Source: Halobacillus sp. A1 (GTDB lineage Bacteria; Bacillota; Bacilli; Bacillales; Halobacillaceae). Taken from it: DNA of 64,000 nucleotides. The translations under genes and the position numbers were made by a program. The DNA is taken from NCBI RefSeq assembly GCF_024189295.1, contig NZ_JAIZEN010000006.1, positions 62,001 to 126,000 on the forward strand. The letters are read 5' to 3'. This document shows, one piece after another, positions 31,046 through 40,606 of the stretch (position 1 is its first letter; each line of letters starts with the position of its first letter). The notes under the pieces were generated by a model. That model saw nothing but the letters and a program-made list of their open reading frames with translations. It searched no databases and was not told the DNA's origin.

Positions 31046-34000
31046 ATGCAAGCTATGCAGTCATACCTTTTACAACCTAAAGATATTATAAAAATTACAG
31101 GTCAAACGTTTTATGAGCGTGGAGAGCAATACTATAAGCAAGGGAAAGTATACGCCCTCTCTCATAACAGCGCCATTCGTTCCTGGCGAGCCGTCGTGAC
31201 GGGTACTCATGATTATGAAGTACGCGTTTTCTTTTTTGAAGACGACGACCTGGAAGCCCGGTGCGAATGTCCCGCTTATGATACGTACTTCAGCTGCAAA
31301 CATATTGCAGCCGTTCTATGTGCAATAAGAGAGCAGGCCATTGCAGAAGCGTCTCCTAAACTGACGCAGCAGGCTGAAACGGCCCCTGAACAAACGGACC
31401 ATAAAATGGACCGTGTATTTGCTATGCGATTATACGAAACGTTCCGTGACCGTCAGGAAAACCGCTATACGAACTCTTCCAAACAGGCATTGAATATTCA
31501 ATACTATTTACACATCCAATCCCTGCTTGGGAGTAAAAATCTTGCGCTTGAAGTTAAGCTTGGTGAGGACTACCCATATGTGATTAAGGATATCCGCAGT
31601 CTTCTTCAACATATCCGCCAGGACCAGCCATACCGTATTTCAAAAAAATTCACATACGATCCCGCCGATCATTATTTCAAGGATGATGATTTGAAAATCA
31701 TTGAAAAACTTCATGGCGCTTATGAACAGGAACTTTTTTATGACCGCCACTGGAACTCCGGAGAACAGCGTGTCCTGACGATACCTCCCGCTCTCGCCCC
31801 GGATCTAATGAAAAATTTGGCGCCACAGTACTGTGAAGTCATCGAACGAGGCAGTGCTGTCGGTCAATTAGAGCTTATGGACGATTTTCCAGAGCTTGAT
31901 TTTTATATTGCTGAAGAGCGAGGCATGTATCATCTGCACATGAATCAGCTTAAGAACTTTGAATACTTAAAGGAGTACCACCTCCTTTACAACAATGCGT
32001 GCTTCTACCCTCTAGCTCCAGAAAAAGAAGAGGTGATCCGCACGCTCCATTACCTGCTTCCATACAATTCCAATGGGAACCATACCGTAGGGCAGGTTGA
32101 TATGGAAGGGATCGTATCTTATGTACTTCCTGAATTAAAGTCTATCGCAAATGTAAGGCTTGATCCCTCCGCTCAAAGTAAAATCGTGCAAGAGGACTTG
32201 ACTACGAAAGTGTATTTGGATTTTGAACAATGGGCTCTGACGGTCGATGTATCATTTGTTTATGGCGATCACACACTCCACCCCTTCAAAAAGCAGAGCG
32301 TAGATAATCAGCAAATTATCCAGCGTGACCGTGAAACGGAGCAGTCGATTATCCATATCATTGAACAGGCTGAGTTCAAATTTGATGGTGAAACAGTGTA
32401 TCTAGAAGAAGATGAAGCGCTTGACCGCTTCTTGATCGATTATTTACCACAATTGGCTCAGATAGCAGATGTTTACACCTCAAACTCTGTAAAATCTATT
32501 ATTGACAACCAGGACCGTGAGCTCGTCCCTTCAGTAGACATCGAAAGCGATGGCAGCTGGCTGGATGTTAAGTTCGGAATAGATGGCATTTCTGAAGATG
32601 ATGTCAGCAACGCCTTAAGAGCAGCTATCGAACGGAAGAAATACTACCGATTATCAGATGGGGCGTTACTGTCACTAACTTCAGAATCATTTGAAAGGTT
32701 CCAGACATTAGCAGAAGAATTAGACTTGGCCTCCTCTGATATTGATGGGTCTTCTTTACAAGTGTCCAAAGCGAGGAGTCTTCAAGTTAATGATGCACTG
32801 GCTCTTGAAGAAAAAGAGCGCAATGAGCGATTCAGCCAGCTTGTTCAGAGGCTGCAATCCCCGCAATCTTTCAATATCGATCCGCCTGATACTCTAGAAG
32901 CTGAACTAAGAAGCTATCAGCTTACAGGATTCAGATGGTTAAAAACTCTTTCGACTTACGGACTGGGTGGTGTGTTAGCCGATGATATGGGACTCGGAAA
33001 AACTGTCCAAAGTATCGCTTTTTTACTTTATGAAAAAACAGAAGGTCTGATGGAGCAGCCAGCGATCATCGTCACTCCAGCCTCACTTGTATATAACTGG
33101 AAAAAAGAAATTGAAAAATTCTCACCAACGCTCACCGTACAGGTCATTACAGGAGACCCCATATCCAGGAGTGAACAGATCCAAAAAGCGAGCGCAGATA
33201 TACTAATCACTTCGTATCCTTTGCTGCGCCAGGACATTACGTTTTATGAGGGGAAAACCTTCCACGCCATAATATTGGACGAAGCGCAGGCAATCAAAAA
33301 CGAATCGACGAAAACTTCTCAGGCTGTTCGCTCATTAAAGGCAAAGCACCGTTTTGCTTTAAGCGGTACACCTATCGAAAATTCATTAACCGAATTATGG
33401 TCACTTTTTAGAACCATCATGCCAGGGTTTTACACAAGCAAGAAAAAATTCCTCCAAATGAAACCTGAGAAAATTGCTCGGATGACAAGACCATTTATTT
33501 TACGACGCATGAAAACAGAAGTGCTCGAAGAACTTCCTGATAAAATTGAAACTGTACAATATTCAGAACTTACAAGGCCCCAAAAAGAAGTGTATTTAGC
33601 CTATTTAGAAAAAATACAGTCTGAAGTTAAAGAAACGATTGCAACGAAGGGGATTCAGCGTGGAAAGCTTGAGATTCTGGCCGGCTTAACGAGACTGAGG
33701 CAAATCTGCTGTCACCCTGCCCTCTTTTTAGAAAACTACGAAGGAGAATCTGGTAAACTCGAGCAGTTGAAAGAACTCGTCTCAGAATTGAAAGCAGGCG
33801 GTCATCGCGTGCTCATCTTTTCCCAGTTTGCAAGCATGCTCAAGCTGATGTACGAAGAGTTAACAACTACCGGATTAGAAGCATTTTATTTAGATGGAAG
33901 TACAAAAAGCGAAGCCCGTGTAGAAATGGTTGAACGATTCAATCAAGGAGAAAATGATGCATTTTTCATTTCATTAAAAGCCGGAGGAACCGGACTGAAC

Positions 34001-34258
34001 CTGACAGGAGCCGACACTGTCATTCTTTACGACTTGTGGTGGAACCCGGCTATTGAAGAGCAAGCAGCTGGTCGAGCTCATAGGATCGGACAGGAAAAAG
34101 TCGTTCAAGTCATCCGCATGATTTCAGAAGGTACGATTGAAGAGCGCATTTTCCAGCTTCAGCAGAAAAAACGCGACCTGGTCGATCAGATTATTCAGCC
34201 AGGAGAATCGATGCTAAGCTCATTGAGCGAAGAAGAAATACGCAATTTATTTCAATAA
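31046..34258 (+). CDS. SNF2/SWI2-family DEAD-like helicase with SWIM zinc finger
   Basis: Large ATP-dependent DNA translocase. The N-terminal SWIM zinc finger (ARCECPAYDTYFSCKHIAAVLCA) is followed by a long SNF2-associated region, then the motor from about residue 610: LADDMGLGKTVQ (motif I), LDEAQAIKN (II), FALSGTPIEN (III) and a C-terminal helicase half with SLKAGGTGLNLTGADTV and AAGRAHRIGQ. The frame opens at 30926, but a TATAAT at 31018-31023 and lack of a ribosome site upstream favour ATG 31046 (1070 aa) or ATG 31055. Chromatin-remodeller-like bacterial homologues lack a settled function; transcription recycling (RapA-like) is possible. Confidence 0.92.
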   Translation: MQAMQSYLLQPKDIIKITGQTFYERGEQYYKQGKVYALSHNSAIRSWRAVVTGTHDYEVRVFFFEDDDLEARCECPAYDTYFSCKHIAAVLCAIREQAIAEASPKLTQQAETAPEQTDHKMDRVFAMRLYETFRDRQENRYTNSSKQALNIQYYLHIQSLLGSKNLALEVKLGEDYPYVIKDIRSLLQHIRQDQPYRISKKFTYDPADHYFKDDDLKIIEKLHGAYEQELFYDRHWNSGEQRVLTIPPALAPDLMKNLAPQYCEVIERGSAVGQLELMDDFPELDFYIAEERGMYHLHMNQLKNFEYLKEYHLLYNNACFYPLAPEKEEVIRTLHYLLPYNSNGNHTVGQVDMEGIVSYVLPELKSIANVRLDPSAQSKIVQEDLTTKVYLDFEQWALTVDVSFVYGDHTLHPFKKQSVDNQQIIQRDRETEQSIIHIIEQAEFKFDGETVYLEEDEALDRFLIDYLPQLAQIADVYTSNSVKSIIDNQDRELVPSVDIESDGSWLDVKFGIDGISEDDVSNALRAAIERKKYYRLSDGALLSLTSESFERFQTLAEELDLASSDIDGSSLQVSKARSLQVNDALALEEKERNERFSQLVQRLQSPQSFNIDPPDTLEAELRSYQLTGFRWLKTLSTYGLGGVLADDMGLGKTVQSIAFLLYEKTEGLMEQPAIIVTPASLVYNWKKEIEKFSPTLTVQVITGDPISRSEQIQKASADILITSYPLLRQDITFYEGKTFHAIILDEAQAIKNESTKTSQAVRSLKAKHRFALSGTPIENSLTELWSLFRTIMPGFYTSKKKFLQMKPEKIARMTRPFILRRMKTEVLEELPDKIETVQYSELTRPQKEVYLAYLEKIQSEVKETIATKGIQRGKLEILAGLTRLRQICCHPALFLENYEGESGKLEQLKELVSELKAGGHRVLIFSQFASMLKLMYEELTTTGLEAFYLDGSTKSEARVEMVERFNQGENDAFFISLKAGGTGLNLTGADTVILYDLWWNPAIEEQAAGRAHRIGQEKVVQVIRMISEGTIEERIFQLQQKKRDLVDQIIQPGESMLSSLSEEEIRNLFQ

Positions 34259-34263
34259 TGAAG

Positions 34264-34306
34264 AAAAAAAGCTGTCGCACAGTCTTTTCTGTGCGACAGC
34301 TTTTTT
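34264..34306. terminator. Bidirectional terminator between the helicase and ctaA-like genes
   Basis: Perfect 12-bp stem GCTGTCGCACAG / CTGTGCGACAGC (34271-34282 and 34289-34300) with A and T runs on either side. It serves the convergent helicase (+) and CtaA-like (-) genes. Confidence 0.95.
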
Positions 34307-34315
34307 GCATGCTCG

Positions 34316-35197
34316 TTAAATATGTTTCTTTTGAAGCTTGAACCAATAGCCGCCTAATATCATTCCACCAATAACTGTCGTTAAAGTAGATATGATCATA
34401 TGCATGGAGGAAGCAAGAACAACATTACCAGTCACTACAATGACAAACCCGACTACAGCGTTCAATAAGATCGTCGATAAATAAGCCCAGGCAAGGACTT
34501 TATGATACTTGAACCTCGTCGCGTAAATCACATACCAGAGGGCTGCTACAAAAATCACGACTGTAGCCACCCAATGAAGAGAATATAGCATGTTGGCAAT
34601 CGACTCACTTCGAATCAAGTACTCAGCCGCAGGAATATCCATCATGACATTACTTGCGCGACTGTGCTTGAAAAATGCACCAAGAATGACTTGAGCCATA
34701 TAAACGGTAAACCCGATCACAAAAGCCCGGTAACTCATGCTTACAGTCGACCAGCTTACCTGGTCCAATTCGATTTTCGTTTCGTGAAGACTGTAACTCA
34801 GCAGCACGAGAATGAGCAGCAGCACTTGACTGAACGTGACATCTAAAGTTGTAAATCCAGGAGGTGTCCCAAGCAATACGTTCAAACCGCCAATTGCCGA
34901 TTGAAACAACAGCATCCCTAAACTCAAAATCGCCAGAACTACAACAGCGCGTTTTTCACGATGCTTTAAAATCGCTCCGACTGCATTGATGAACGTTAAG
35001 ATAGCAAGCAAAGGAACCATTAATCGGTGAGAATATTCGATCAGTATATGGTAATCTGTAAAGTCTGGTATAATCTGACCATTACAAACCGGCCAAGTCG
35101 TCCCGCATGCATCTCCTGATTTAGTAGCAACTACTAAATTACCAAGAATGAGTGCAATAAACGTGACGATTGTCGTTAATATCGAGAATTTTTTCAT
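34316..35197 (-). CDS. CtaA/COX15-family protein, divergent heme A synthase-like
   Basis: A 293-aa integral membrane protein with about eight helices, homologous to heme A synthase (oxidation of heme O to heme A for aa3 oxidases). Conserved elements are Cys31-x6-Cys38, Glu54 and His57 in EYSHR, His208 in LHW and His266 in MHM. The position corresponding to the second helical-bundle histidine of the N-terminal half appears to be Asp119 (TLDVTFSQ), and the second cysteine pair of B. subtilis CtaA is absent (residues 178-190). It is not next to cta oxidase genes. It may be a paralogue with altered function. ATG at 35197 follows AGGAAGGG. Confidence 0.8.
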   Translation of the reverse strand: MKKFSILTTIVTFIALILGNLVVATKSGDACGTTWPVCNGQIIPDFTDYHILIEYSHRLMVPLLAILTFINAVGAILKHREKRAVVVLAILSLGMLLFQSAIGGLNVLLGTPPGFTTLDVTFSQVLLLILVLLSYSLHETKIELDQVSWSTVSMSYRAFVIGFTVYMAQVILGAFFKHSRASNVMMDIPAAEYLIRSESIANMLYSLHWVATVVIFVAALWYVIYATRFKYHKVLAWAYLSTILLNAVVGFVIVVTGNVVLASSMHMIISTLTTVIGGMILGGYWFKLQKKHI

Positions 35198-35280
35198 CGT
35201 CTTACCCTTCCTATTTCTAGTCATTTAATCATCTTCTCACAAATCATATCATGAAATTGCCTATAGGTTGCGGGTTCCCC

Positions 35281-35829
35281 TCATGAATTTTTTGTGAACT
35301 TCTTATTCTTACGCCGTTTTCCAACCCACAAATAAAGGAGAGAAATGATGATAAGGAAGATATTCACCAATGAAAAAACACCACCATAATGAGCGTCATC
35401 CCAGTAAGAAACGCCACTTCTGAAGGTGTAATCACTCACCGGATAAAAAGTCGGTACGGCATCTTCTACGTGGGTAAGCAGATCCAGAATGACGTGACCG
35501 AGCCACCCATACATAAAAGCTGTCCATTTCGTCAATTTCCTGCCTTTTATAAGAATAAGTGCAGCAAAGATCAAGGCCCATATAAATAAAGAATGCCCCG
35601 TTTGCCGGAGCACGGATACAACCGGATGCTCAAATAATTCGTGAACAACCATATAGAGGTACTCTGAAAAGTCCGTGCTGCCGAATATATGGGCTCTCTC
35701 TATAACCAAATATAGAAACATCACGTAATAGACGACGTCTGGGAATATGCTCCCCATTATGAACCAGGCTACGTAAGGACTTTTTCTCGCTGCGAAAAAC
35801 GTCCAATAACCATGATGCAGGGTATTCAT
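35281..35829 (-). CDS. Membrane-bound metal-dependent hydrolase-like protein
   Basis: A 182-aa protein with four to five hydrophobic segments and scattered His/Asp residues resembling the YdjM/DUF457 membrane-bound metal-dependent hydrolase family: LHHGYW at the N-terminus, IFPDVVYYV, and GHVILDLLTHVED near residue 110. The C-terminus is Lys-rich and cytoplasmic. Substrate unknown. It lies 83 bp upstream of the CtaA-like gene on the same strand. Confidence 0.65.
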   Translation of the reverse strand: MNTLHHGYWTFFAARKSPYVAWFIMGSIFPDVVYYVMFLYLVIERAHIFGSTDFSEYLYMVVHELFEHPVVSVLRQTGHSLFIWALIFAALILIKGRKLTKWTAFMYGWLGHVILDLLTHVEDAVPTFYPVSDYTFRSGVSYWDDAHYGGVFSLVNIFLIIISLLYLWVGKRRKNKKFTKNS

Positions 35830-35946
35830 AGGCTCCCTCCCTTAGTCTATTTCAGTTTACCCTCCCTGCTCTTTTTTGTCATTTCTTAAAGGTTTATTGA
35901 AAAAGATGAAAGGGTACCCCAAAGATAGACAGGAGGCAGAATTAAA

Positions 35947-36603
35947 ATGAGTTATAAAGCTTATGTATTCGATGCATATGGTACGTTATTCGATGTCCAT
36001 TCCGTCATGGATGCCATTCAAGACCATTTTCCAGACAAAGGGCCGCAGATTAGCGAGCAGTGGCGCAGCAGCCAAGTCCATTATTTCATGGTGCGTCAAT
36101 TAATCGATGGGTATGTTTCATTCGACCAAGTAACTCGCTGGGCCTTAAAAGATGCACTCGTTTCTTCAGGTGCAGAGGCGGATAATGAGACAATAAATCA
36201 TCTGATGAAACAATACGAAAAATTAAAACCTTATGATGAAGTTCCTTTCTTGAAAGAAAATCACCCTGAGAAGGAATTAACGATTTTTTCAAACGGAACG
36301 AAATCAATGCTCGAGCCTCTGCTCGATAACAACCAGCTGTCTGAGTCTTTCCTGCTGCTCAGTGCGGATGCACCGAAAGTCTATAAACCTCATGCGGATG
36401 CTTATCATTATGCAGAAGATAAGCTGCAGGCTTCACAGGACGAAATCCTATTCTTTTCGAGTAATCCATGGGATATCGCGGGAGCTTCCCAGTATGGTTT
36501 CGATACCGCCTGGGTTAACCGTAATGAACAAAAGTGGCCGGAATTAGGAATTGAGCCAACTCATATCCTTCATGATTTGACCGATATTCCTTCTAAACCA
36601 TAA
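35947..36603 (+). CDS. Haloacid dehalogenase, type II (HAD superfamily)
   Basis: A 218-aa HAD hydrolase. The nucleophile motif FDAYGTLFDVHS, TIFSNGTKSML (motif II), KVYKPHADAYHY (motif III Lys) and FFSSNPWDIAGASQYGF match L-2-haloacid dehalogenases rather than ordinary phosphatases (DxYGTLFD, and SSN-x-WD near the C-terminus). The physiological substrate may be something other than a haloacid. Ribosome site AGGAGG lies before the ATG. Single gene with its own terminator. Confidence 0.88.
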   Translation: MSYKAYVFDAYGTLFDVHSVMDAIQDHFPDKGPQISEQWRSSQVHYFMVRQLIDGYVSFDQVTRWALKDALVSSGAEADNETINHLMKQYEKLKPYDEVPFLKENHPEKELTIFSNGTKSMLEPLLDNNQLSESFLLLSADAPKVYKPHADAYHYAEDKLQASQDEILFFSSNPWDIAGASQYGFDTAWVNRNEQKWPELGIEPTHILHDLTDIPSKP

Positions 36604-36646
36604 GAAAAGCCTCAAGACCGTGAACCCGGACTTGAGGCTTTTTTTA
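36604..36646. terminator. Bidirectional terminator after the HAD gene
   Basis: Stem AAGCCTCAAG / CTTGAGGCTT (36607-36616 and 36631-36640) with a 14-nt loop and a T run on the plus strand. The convergent ABC ATPase ends just beyond it. Confidence 0.9.
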
Positions 36647-37501
36647 GCTGACGACGGTTTGGGTCTGGCTCTGCCCTTGTGTCTTCTGTGCTTCAGCTTG
36701 AGCTTGTTTGATTAAACAACGCCCTTTGCCGTGCGGAATGCACATCGGAGTACCAAAAAGCGGATCCTGTCGTACATCACAGTTCATTTCAAACACATGC
36801 TGCATCAATTCACAAGTAATGACATCTTCAGGCTTCCCTTGATCAAAAACTTCTTTATCCTTCACAGCCACAATATGGTCTGCATATCGACAAGCCAAAT
36901 TTATATCGTGAAGCACCATGACTACCGTACGTCCATTATCCTGATTCAAATCGAACAATAAATCGAGGATATCAATTTGGTGGGTCATGTCTAGATAAGT
37001 CGTCGGTTCATCAAGCAGCAGCAAATCTGTATTTTGAGCAAGCGTCATTGCAATCCAAGCCCTTTGACGCTGACCTCCTGATAAGGAATCCACCGCACGA
37101 TCCTTCAATTCAGTCAAGTTCGTATCGCGAAGAGCCTTATTGACGGAATCTTCATCTTCCTTCGACCACTTTTTAGCCCAGCTCTGATATGGGTAGCGTC
37201 CTTGCTTGACTAGCTGATAAACACTCAATCCTTCAGGAGTAGTCGGACTTTGTGGAAGAATCGCCATTTTTTTAGCAACATCTTTCGTGCGCATTTTAGA
37301 AATATCAGAACTGTCCAGAATAACTTCTCCGGATTTCGGCTTCAGCAATCGAGCAAGTGAACGAAGCAAAGTAGATTTCCCGCAGCCATTCCCCCCAATT
37401 AAAACGGTAACTTTCCCTTTAGGAATTTTTATATCTAATGAATCAATTATAATTTGATCTCCATAACCTAACGTCAGATTGTTCGCCAGCAATGACTCCA
37501 T
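36644..37501 (-). CDS. Orphan iron-siderophore ABC transporter ATPase (YusV-like)
   Basis: A 285-aa ATPase of the FecE/FhuC family. Walker A is GGNGCGKST (Gly replacing the usual Pro), the signature is LSGGQRQR, Walker B LLLLDEPTTYLD, and the switch His is in VLHDINLA. The C-terminal extension has Cys residues (CDVRQD, MCIPHGKGRC) and a Gln-rich tail. No permease or binding protein is adjacent. That matches B. subtilis YusV, a free-standing ATPase shared by several siderophore importers; the shared role is inferred. A Fur-like box and promoter precede it. Confidence 0.88.
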   Translation of the reverse strand: MESLLANNLTLGYGDQIIIDSLDIKIPKGKVTVLIGGNGCGKSTLLRSLARLLKPKSGEVILDSSDISKMRTKDVAKKMAILPQSPTTPEGLSVYQLVKQGRYPYQSWAKKWSKEDEDSVNKALRDTNLTELKDRAVDSLSGGQRQRAWIAMTLAQNTDLLLLDEPTTYLDMTHQIDILDLLFDLNQDNGRTVVMVLHDINLACRYADHIVAVKDKEVFDQGKPEDVITCELMQHVFEMNCDVRQDPLFGTPMCIPHGKGRCLIKQAQAEAQKTQGQSQTQTVVS

Positions 37502-37614
37502 CTGCTTTTCTCTCCTTTACAAACGACCCGTTCGTCTGAATGGTTTAAGTATAATATAATTTCAAGTATATTCTCAGTCAATTAATTCAAGAATGGGCTA
37601 TTACATCTCTTTTA

Positions 37615-37663
37615 AGTTTAGAAGGTAAATCGAATTGTGTCAATGAATTTGAGAATCATTTTC
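37615..37663 (-). promoter_or_regulatory. Promoter and Fur box for the siderophore ATPase
   Basis: On the minus strand a perfect -35 TTGACA (37638-37643), 17-bp spacer and TAAACT (37615-37620). Directly upstream, 37645-37663 matches the 19-bp Fur consensus GATAATGATAATCATTATC at 14 positions, including TGAGAATCATT on the plus strand. Iron repression is inferred. Confidence 0.8.
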
Positions 37664-37742
37664 ATTAAAAAAAGATAGTATTCATAAAATTTTCAAAAAA
37701 CAAAGACAGGCAGAAGCTCGATGTTTTGAGCTTTACCAGTCT

Positions 37743-38927
37743 TTACTGAGCGATTGGTTCATAAGAATTTTCTTGAACGAACAGCAATCCTAACTGGTGG
37801 TGCTCGCCTTCGTACATCGCTCTCTGCTCAAAACGGTTCTCGCCTTGGAAATCTTTCACTTCGATCTTAGTAAGCGCGCGGTTTGTCTGTAAGGCTTCAT
37901 ACAGTTCGTTAACAGAAGAAACATAAATGCCGTTAACTCTGATGATCAACTCGCCTGGTAAAAGGTCCATCTCATCTGCTGGGCTTCCCGGTATCGTCCC
38001 AAGTATTCGGACGCCGCGGTGGTCCTCTGTGAAATAGGGCTGATTTTTCTCCCTGCTGCTGTGAATAGAATAAATCGCTAGTCTCCCAAGGAAAGCTATA
38101 AGAACGGCAGCGGCTGCAAGTACTGGGACAAATATACTGCTTACAGCAATGAAGAAAGTGAGAACAGCTATCGCAATCGTCTGCCTTCCAAGTCTGATCG
38201 CAGATAATTTCGGAGACTGTGCTCTCGCCAGCCATTCATATCCTAATAAAACAGGAAACATCACCAAGCCATAACTGCCTTCACCTATGCTGAAAACTGG
38301 CCACCAACCGGCAATAGGTTCAATCACTCCAGCTGGAAAAAGTGTAACCATCGGAATCAATGCCAGTTTTTTTACCCGGTGTTGACCAATCTTTTTCCCA
38401 CGCGGTCCTGGAACACGTTCCGGGAATGTACGCCGTGATGAAGTTTTCATAAGGAAAACCCCTTCTACGACTAGTAAAATACTTAGTATGATGGCCATTC
38501 CCGGCAGTGAAACCCCGGTCACACCTGGAATTGTCTGTTCTATGAAAGAGAGACCTGGCACATAGGATATCATAAAAATCAATAAGATTGAGATTCCTAA
38601 TGTATAAGCTGGAGATAACCATGTCAGCTTCAATGGGAGACTTAAAAGGATTGTAATTCCTGATACTACCAATAACGACGCTGTAGTAAAAACCATCCCC
38701 CCGGCTAAAGCAAAAACCGAAACAAGCAACCCTGCAACTAAAGAGATTCTCCACGTACTTCTCCCCTCGGTGAAGATATCATATACCCTCGTCCCGAATC
38801 GCCTGCGCTCCTGTTTCATTCTCCGTATCGATATGACAAACAATAGTATAATAGACCAATATAATAGCGGCTGAGACATCAGCCTGATAAAACCTTGAAG
38901 AAATTCTTCGAACCAAACTTCCACCAT
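37743..38927 (-). CDS. minJ: Cell-division topological protein MinJ-like (PDZ domain)
   Basis: A 394-aa membrane protein: about eight membrane helices in residues 1-290, then a PDZ domain (GVRILGTIPGSPADEMDLLPGELIIRVNG, about residues 300-380). In B. subtilis MinJ bridges DivIVA to MinD at the division site. The match is by architecture and by position next to ctpB, as yvjD is in B. subtilis. Confidence 0.85.
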   Translation of the reverse strand: MVEVWFEEFLQGFIRLMSQPLLYWSIILLFVISIRRMKQERRRFGTRVYDIFTEGRSTWRISLVAGLLVSVFALAGGMVFTTASLLVVSGITILLSLPLKLTWLSPAYTLGISILLIFMISYVPGLSFIEQTIPGVTGVSLPGMAIILSILLVVEGVFLMKTSSRRTFPERVPGPRGKKIGQHRVKKLALIPMVTLFPAGVIEPIAGWWPVFSIGEGSYGLVMFPVLLGYEWLARAQSPKLSAIRLGRQTIAIAVLTFFIAVSSIFVPVLAAAAVLIAFLGRLAIYSIHSSREKNQPYFTEDHRGVRILGTIPGSPADEMDLLPGELIIRVNGIYVSSVNELYEALQTNRALTKIEVKDFQGENRFEQRAMYEGEHHQLGLLFVQENSYEPIAQ

Positions 38928-38949
38928 TATTCCCCCTCTCCCTTTTCCT

Positions 38950-38981
38950 CGAAAAAATCCGCAGTCTGTAGACTACGGATT
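38950..38981 (-). terminator. ctpB terminator
   Basis: AATCCG-n-AGTC / GACT-n-CGGATT (38956-38966 and 38971-38981) with one internal mismatch and a 4-nt loop, followed by TTTTTT on the minus strand, between ctpB and minJ. Confidence 0.85.
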
Positions 38982-39010
38982 AACTTCGAGATTTTTTGCT
39001 TAAATCCTGC

Positions 39011-40519
39011 TTATTCAAACAATACATCTATGGCTTTATCCATTTGTTGATCATTCTCACCTGAACGAACCTGCTCGATAATCAACTCTTGAATTTTCCC
39101 GCCAGTTTCTTCATTTACCTTGCCTGATGTCTCAAGCCCTTGATCAGCCTGGAATTCAGAGACAGCAGCTTCTGTTTCTTTACTGAAGTACCCGTCAGTT
39201 CGACCTGGCTCATAACCTAATCCTTCTAACATGATTTGTACATTTTCAATTTGCTCAGCATTATCGTCGTAGCTTAATTCTTCCTCAATTTCTACAGGGT
39301 TTGTATAGAAATATTCAGGCTGCTTCACTTCTACCGTAGGCTCGACTCCTTTTTCATGGATCCAGTTACCTTCCGGTGTAAGCCACTTATACAGCGTCAA
39401 CTTGATCGTACTTCCATCGCCCATAGGCATTGTTTGCTGCACAGTGCCTTTACCGAAGCTTTTCGTTCCGACGATATCATAGCCGCCTGCTTCATTCATA
39501 GCAGCTGATAATATTTCAGAAGCCGAGGCGCTTCCTTCATCCTGAAGCACCGTGATCGGATAGTCCTTCATGTCTTGAAGGTTCGACCGGTATTCAGATT
39601 TTTCACCCGCACTATCTTCCACTTGCACATAAGGCTGTTCATCTGTAATGAACTGCTCTAATATTTCCTGTACATCGGTGAACAGTCCACCTGGGTTACC
39701 TCTTACGTCAATTACAAGACCTTCTATATTTTCTTCCTCAAGCTCACTCAAAGCATCTTCAAACTCTTTGGATGTTTTTTCAGAGAAGGAAGTAATTTCA
39801 ATGATCCCGGCTTTTTTACCATCGACCGTTTTTGTATCTTTATATACCGTTTCAAGGGGAATATCATCTCTTACAAGATCGATTTCCAAAGAGTCACTCG
39901 ACCCCGGACGCTCAATCGTCAAAGTGACCTCCGAACCTTTTTCACCTCTTATTTTGGAGACCGCATCGTATAAGTCAAGTCCTTCGACACTCTCGCCATC
40001 CACCTCGAGGATTTGATCGTTAGGCTTCAAACCAGCCTCTTCAGCGGGTGATCCTTTAATAGGGGCTACTATGGTTACCTTTTCGTCCACCATGCTCACT
40101 TCGGCACCTATGCCTTGAAAGGAAGATTCAATGGACTGGTCGAACTGCTCCATTGTTTCTTTATCCATATACGTACTATAAGGGTCGTCTAATGTATCCA
40201 GCATACCTTCGATTGCTCCTTCGATCAGCTGGTTATCCTCAGCTTCGATCAAAGAGTTCTCCTGTATCATCTGGTAGGCTTGTTCAACCTTTTCTATGTC
40301 TGTATCACCTGACAAACCTTCTATGAAACTCTTTTGTTCGTCTTCTGATAAATCCGCAAAATTCTCTGCTTCTTTTTCTACATTCGCAGATTGACCAGCA
40401 TTATCATTGGAGGACACCCCAAAATACTGCATCCCCACATACGACCCCGCGGCCCCTAATAGTAAAGCAAGCCCCACTATGATCGCGACGTAACGTGGTT
40501 TAACATTCATCGCATTCAC
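39011..40519 (-). CDS. ctpB: Carboxy-terminal processing protease CtpB-like
   Basis: Secreted or membrane-anchored S41 serine protease. Order: N-terminal signal anchor (about residues 8-30), PDZ domain (about 110-190; SPAEEAGLKPNDQILEVDG), S41 core with the catalytic Ser in GSASASEILSAA and Lys in GTKSFGKGTVQQ, and a C-terminal peptidoglycan-binding domain (about 420-480; YFSKETEAAVSEFQADQGL). In B. subtilis CtpB signals in sporulation by cutting SpoIVFA. ATG 40510 is an alternative start. It is 500 aa, typical for the group. Confidence 0.93.
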   Translation of the reverse strand: MNAMNVKPRYVAIIVGLALLLGAAGSYVGMQYFGVSSNDNAGQSANVEKEAENFADLSEDEQKSFIEGLSGDTDIEKVEQAYQMIQENSLIEAEDNQLIEGAIEGMLDTLDDPYSTYMDKETMEQFDQSIESSFQGIGAEVSMVDEKVTIVAPIKGSPAEEAGLKPNDQILEVDGESVEGLDLYDAVSKIRGEKGSEVTLTIERPGSSDSLEIDLVRDDIPLETVYKDTKTVDGKKAGIIEITSFSEKTSKEFEDALSELEEENIEGLVIDVRGNPGGLFTDVQEILEQFITDEQPYVQVEDSAGEKSEYRSNLQDMKDYPITVLQDEGSASASEILSAAMNEAGGYDIVGTKSFGKGTVQQTMPMGDGSTIKLTLYKWLTPEGNWIHEKGVEPTVEVKQPEYFYTNPVEIEEELSYDDNAEQIENVQIMLEGLGYEPGRTDGYFSKETEAAVSEFQADQGLETSGKVNEETGGKIQELIIEQVRSGENDQQMDKAIDVLFE

Positions 40520-40561
40520 CCTTCTGTGTAAAAAAATTCTACTTGATTCTTCTATACTAGC

Positions 40562-40598
40562 AAAAAAAGCACCACACCGTAAACGTGAGATGCTTTAT
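40562..40598 (-). terminator. Terminator downstream of copD
   Basis: AAAGCATC...GGTGCTTT imperfect hairpin followed by TTTTTTT on the minus strand, just after the copD stop. Confidence 0.6.
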
Positions 40599-40606
40599 TT
40601 ATAAAC

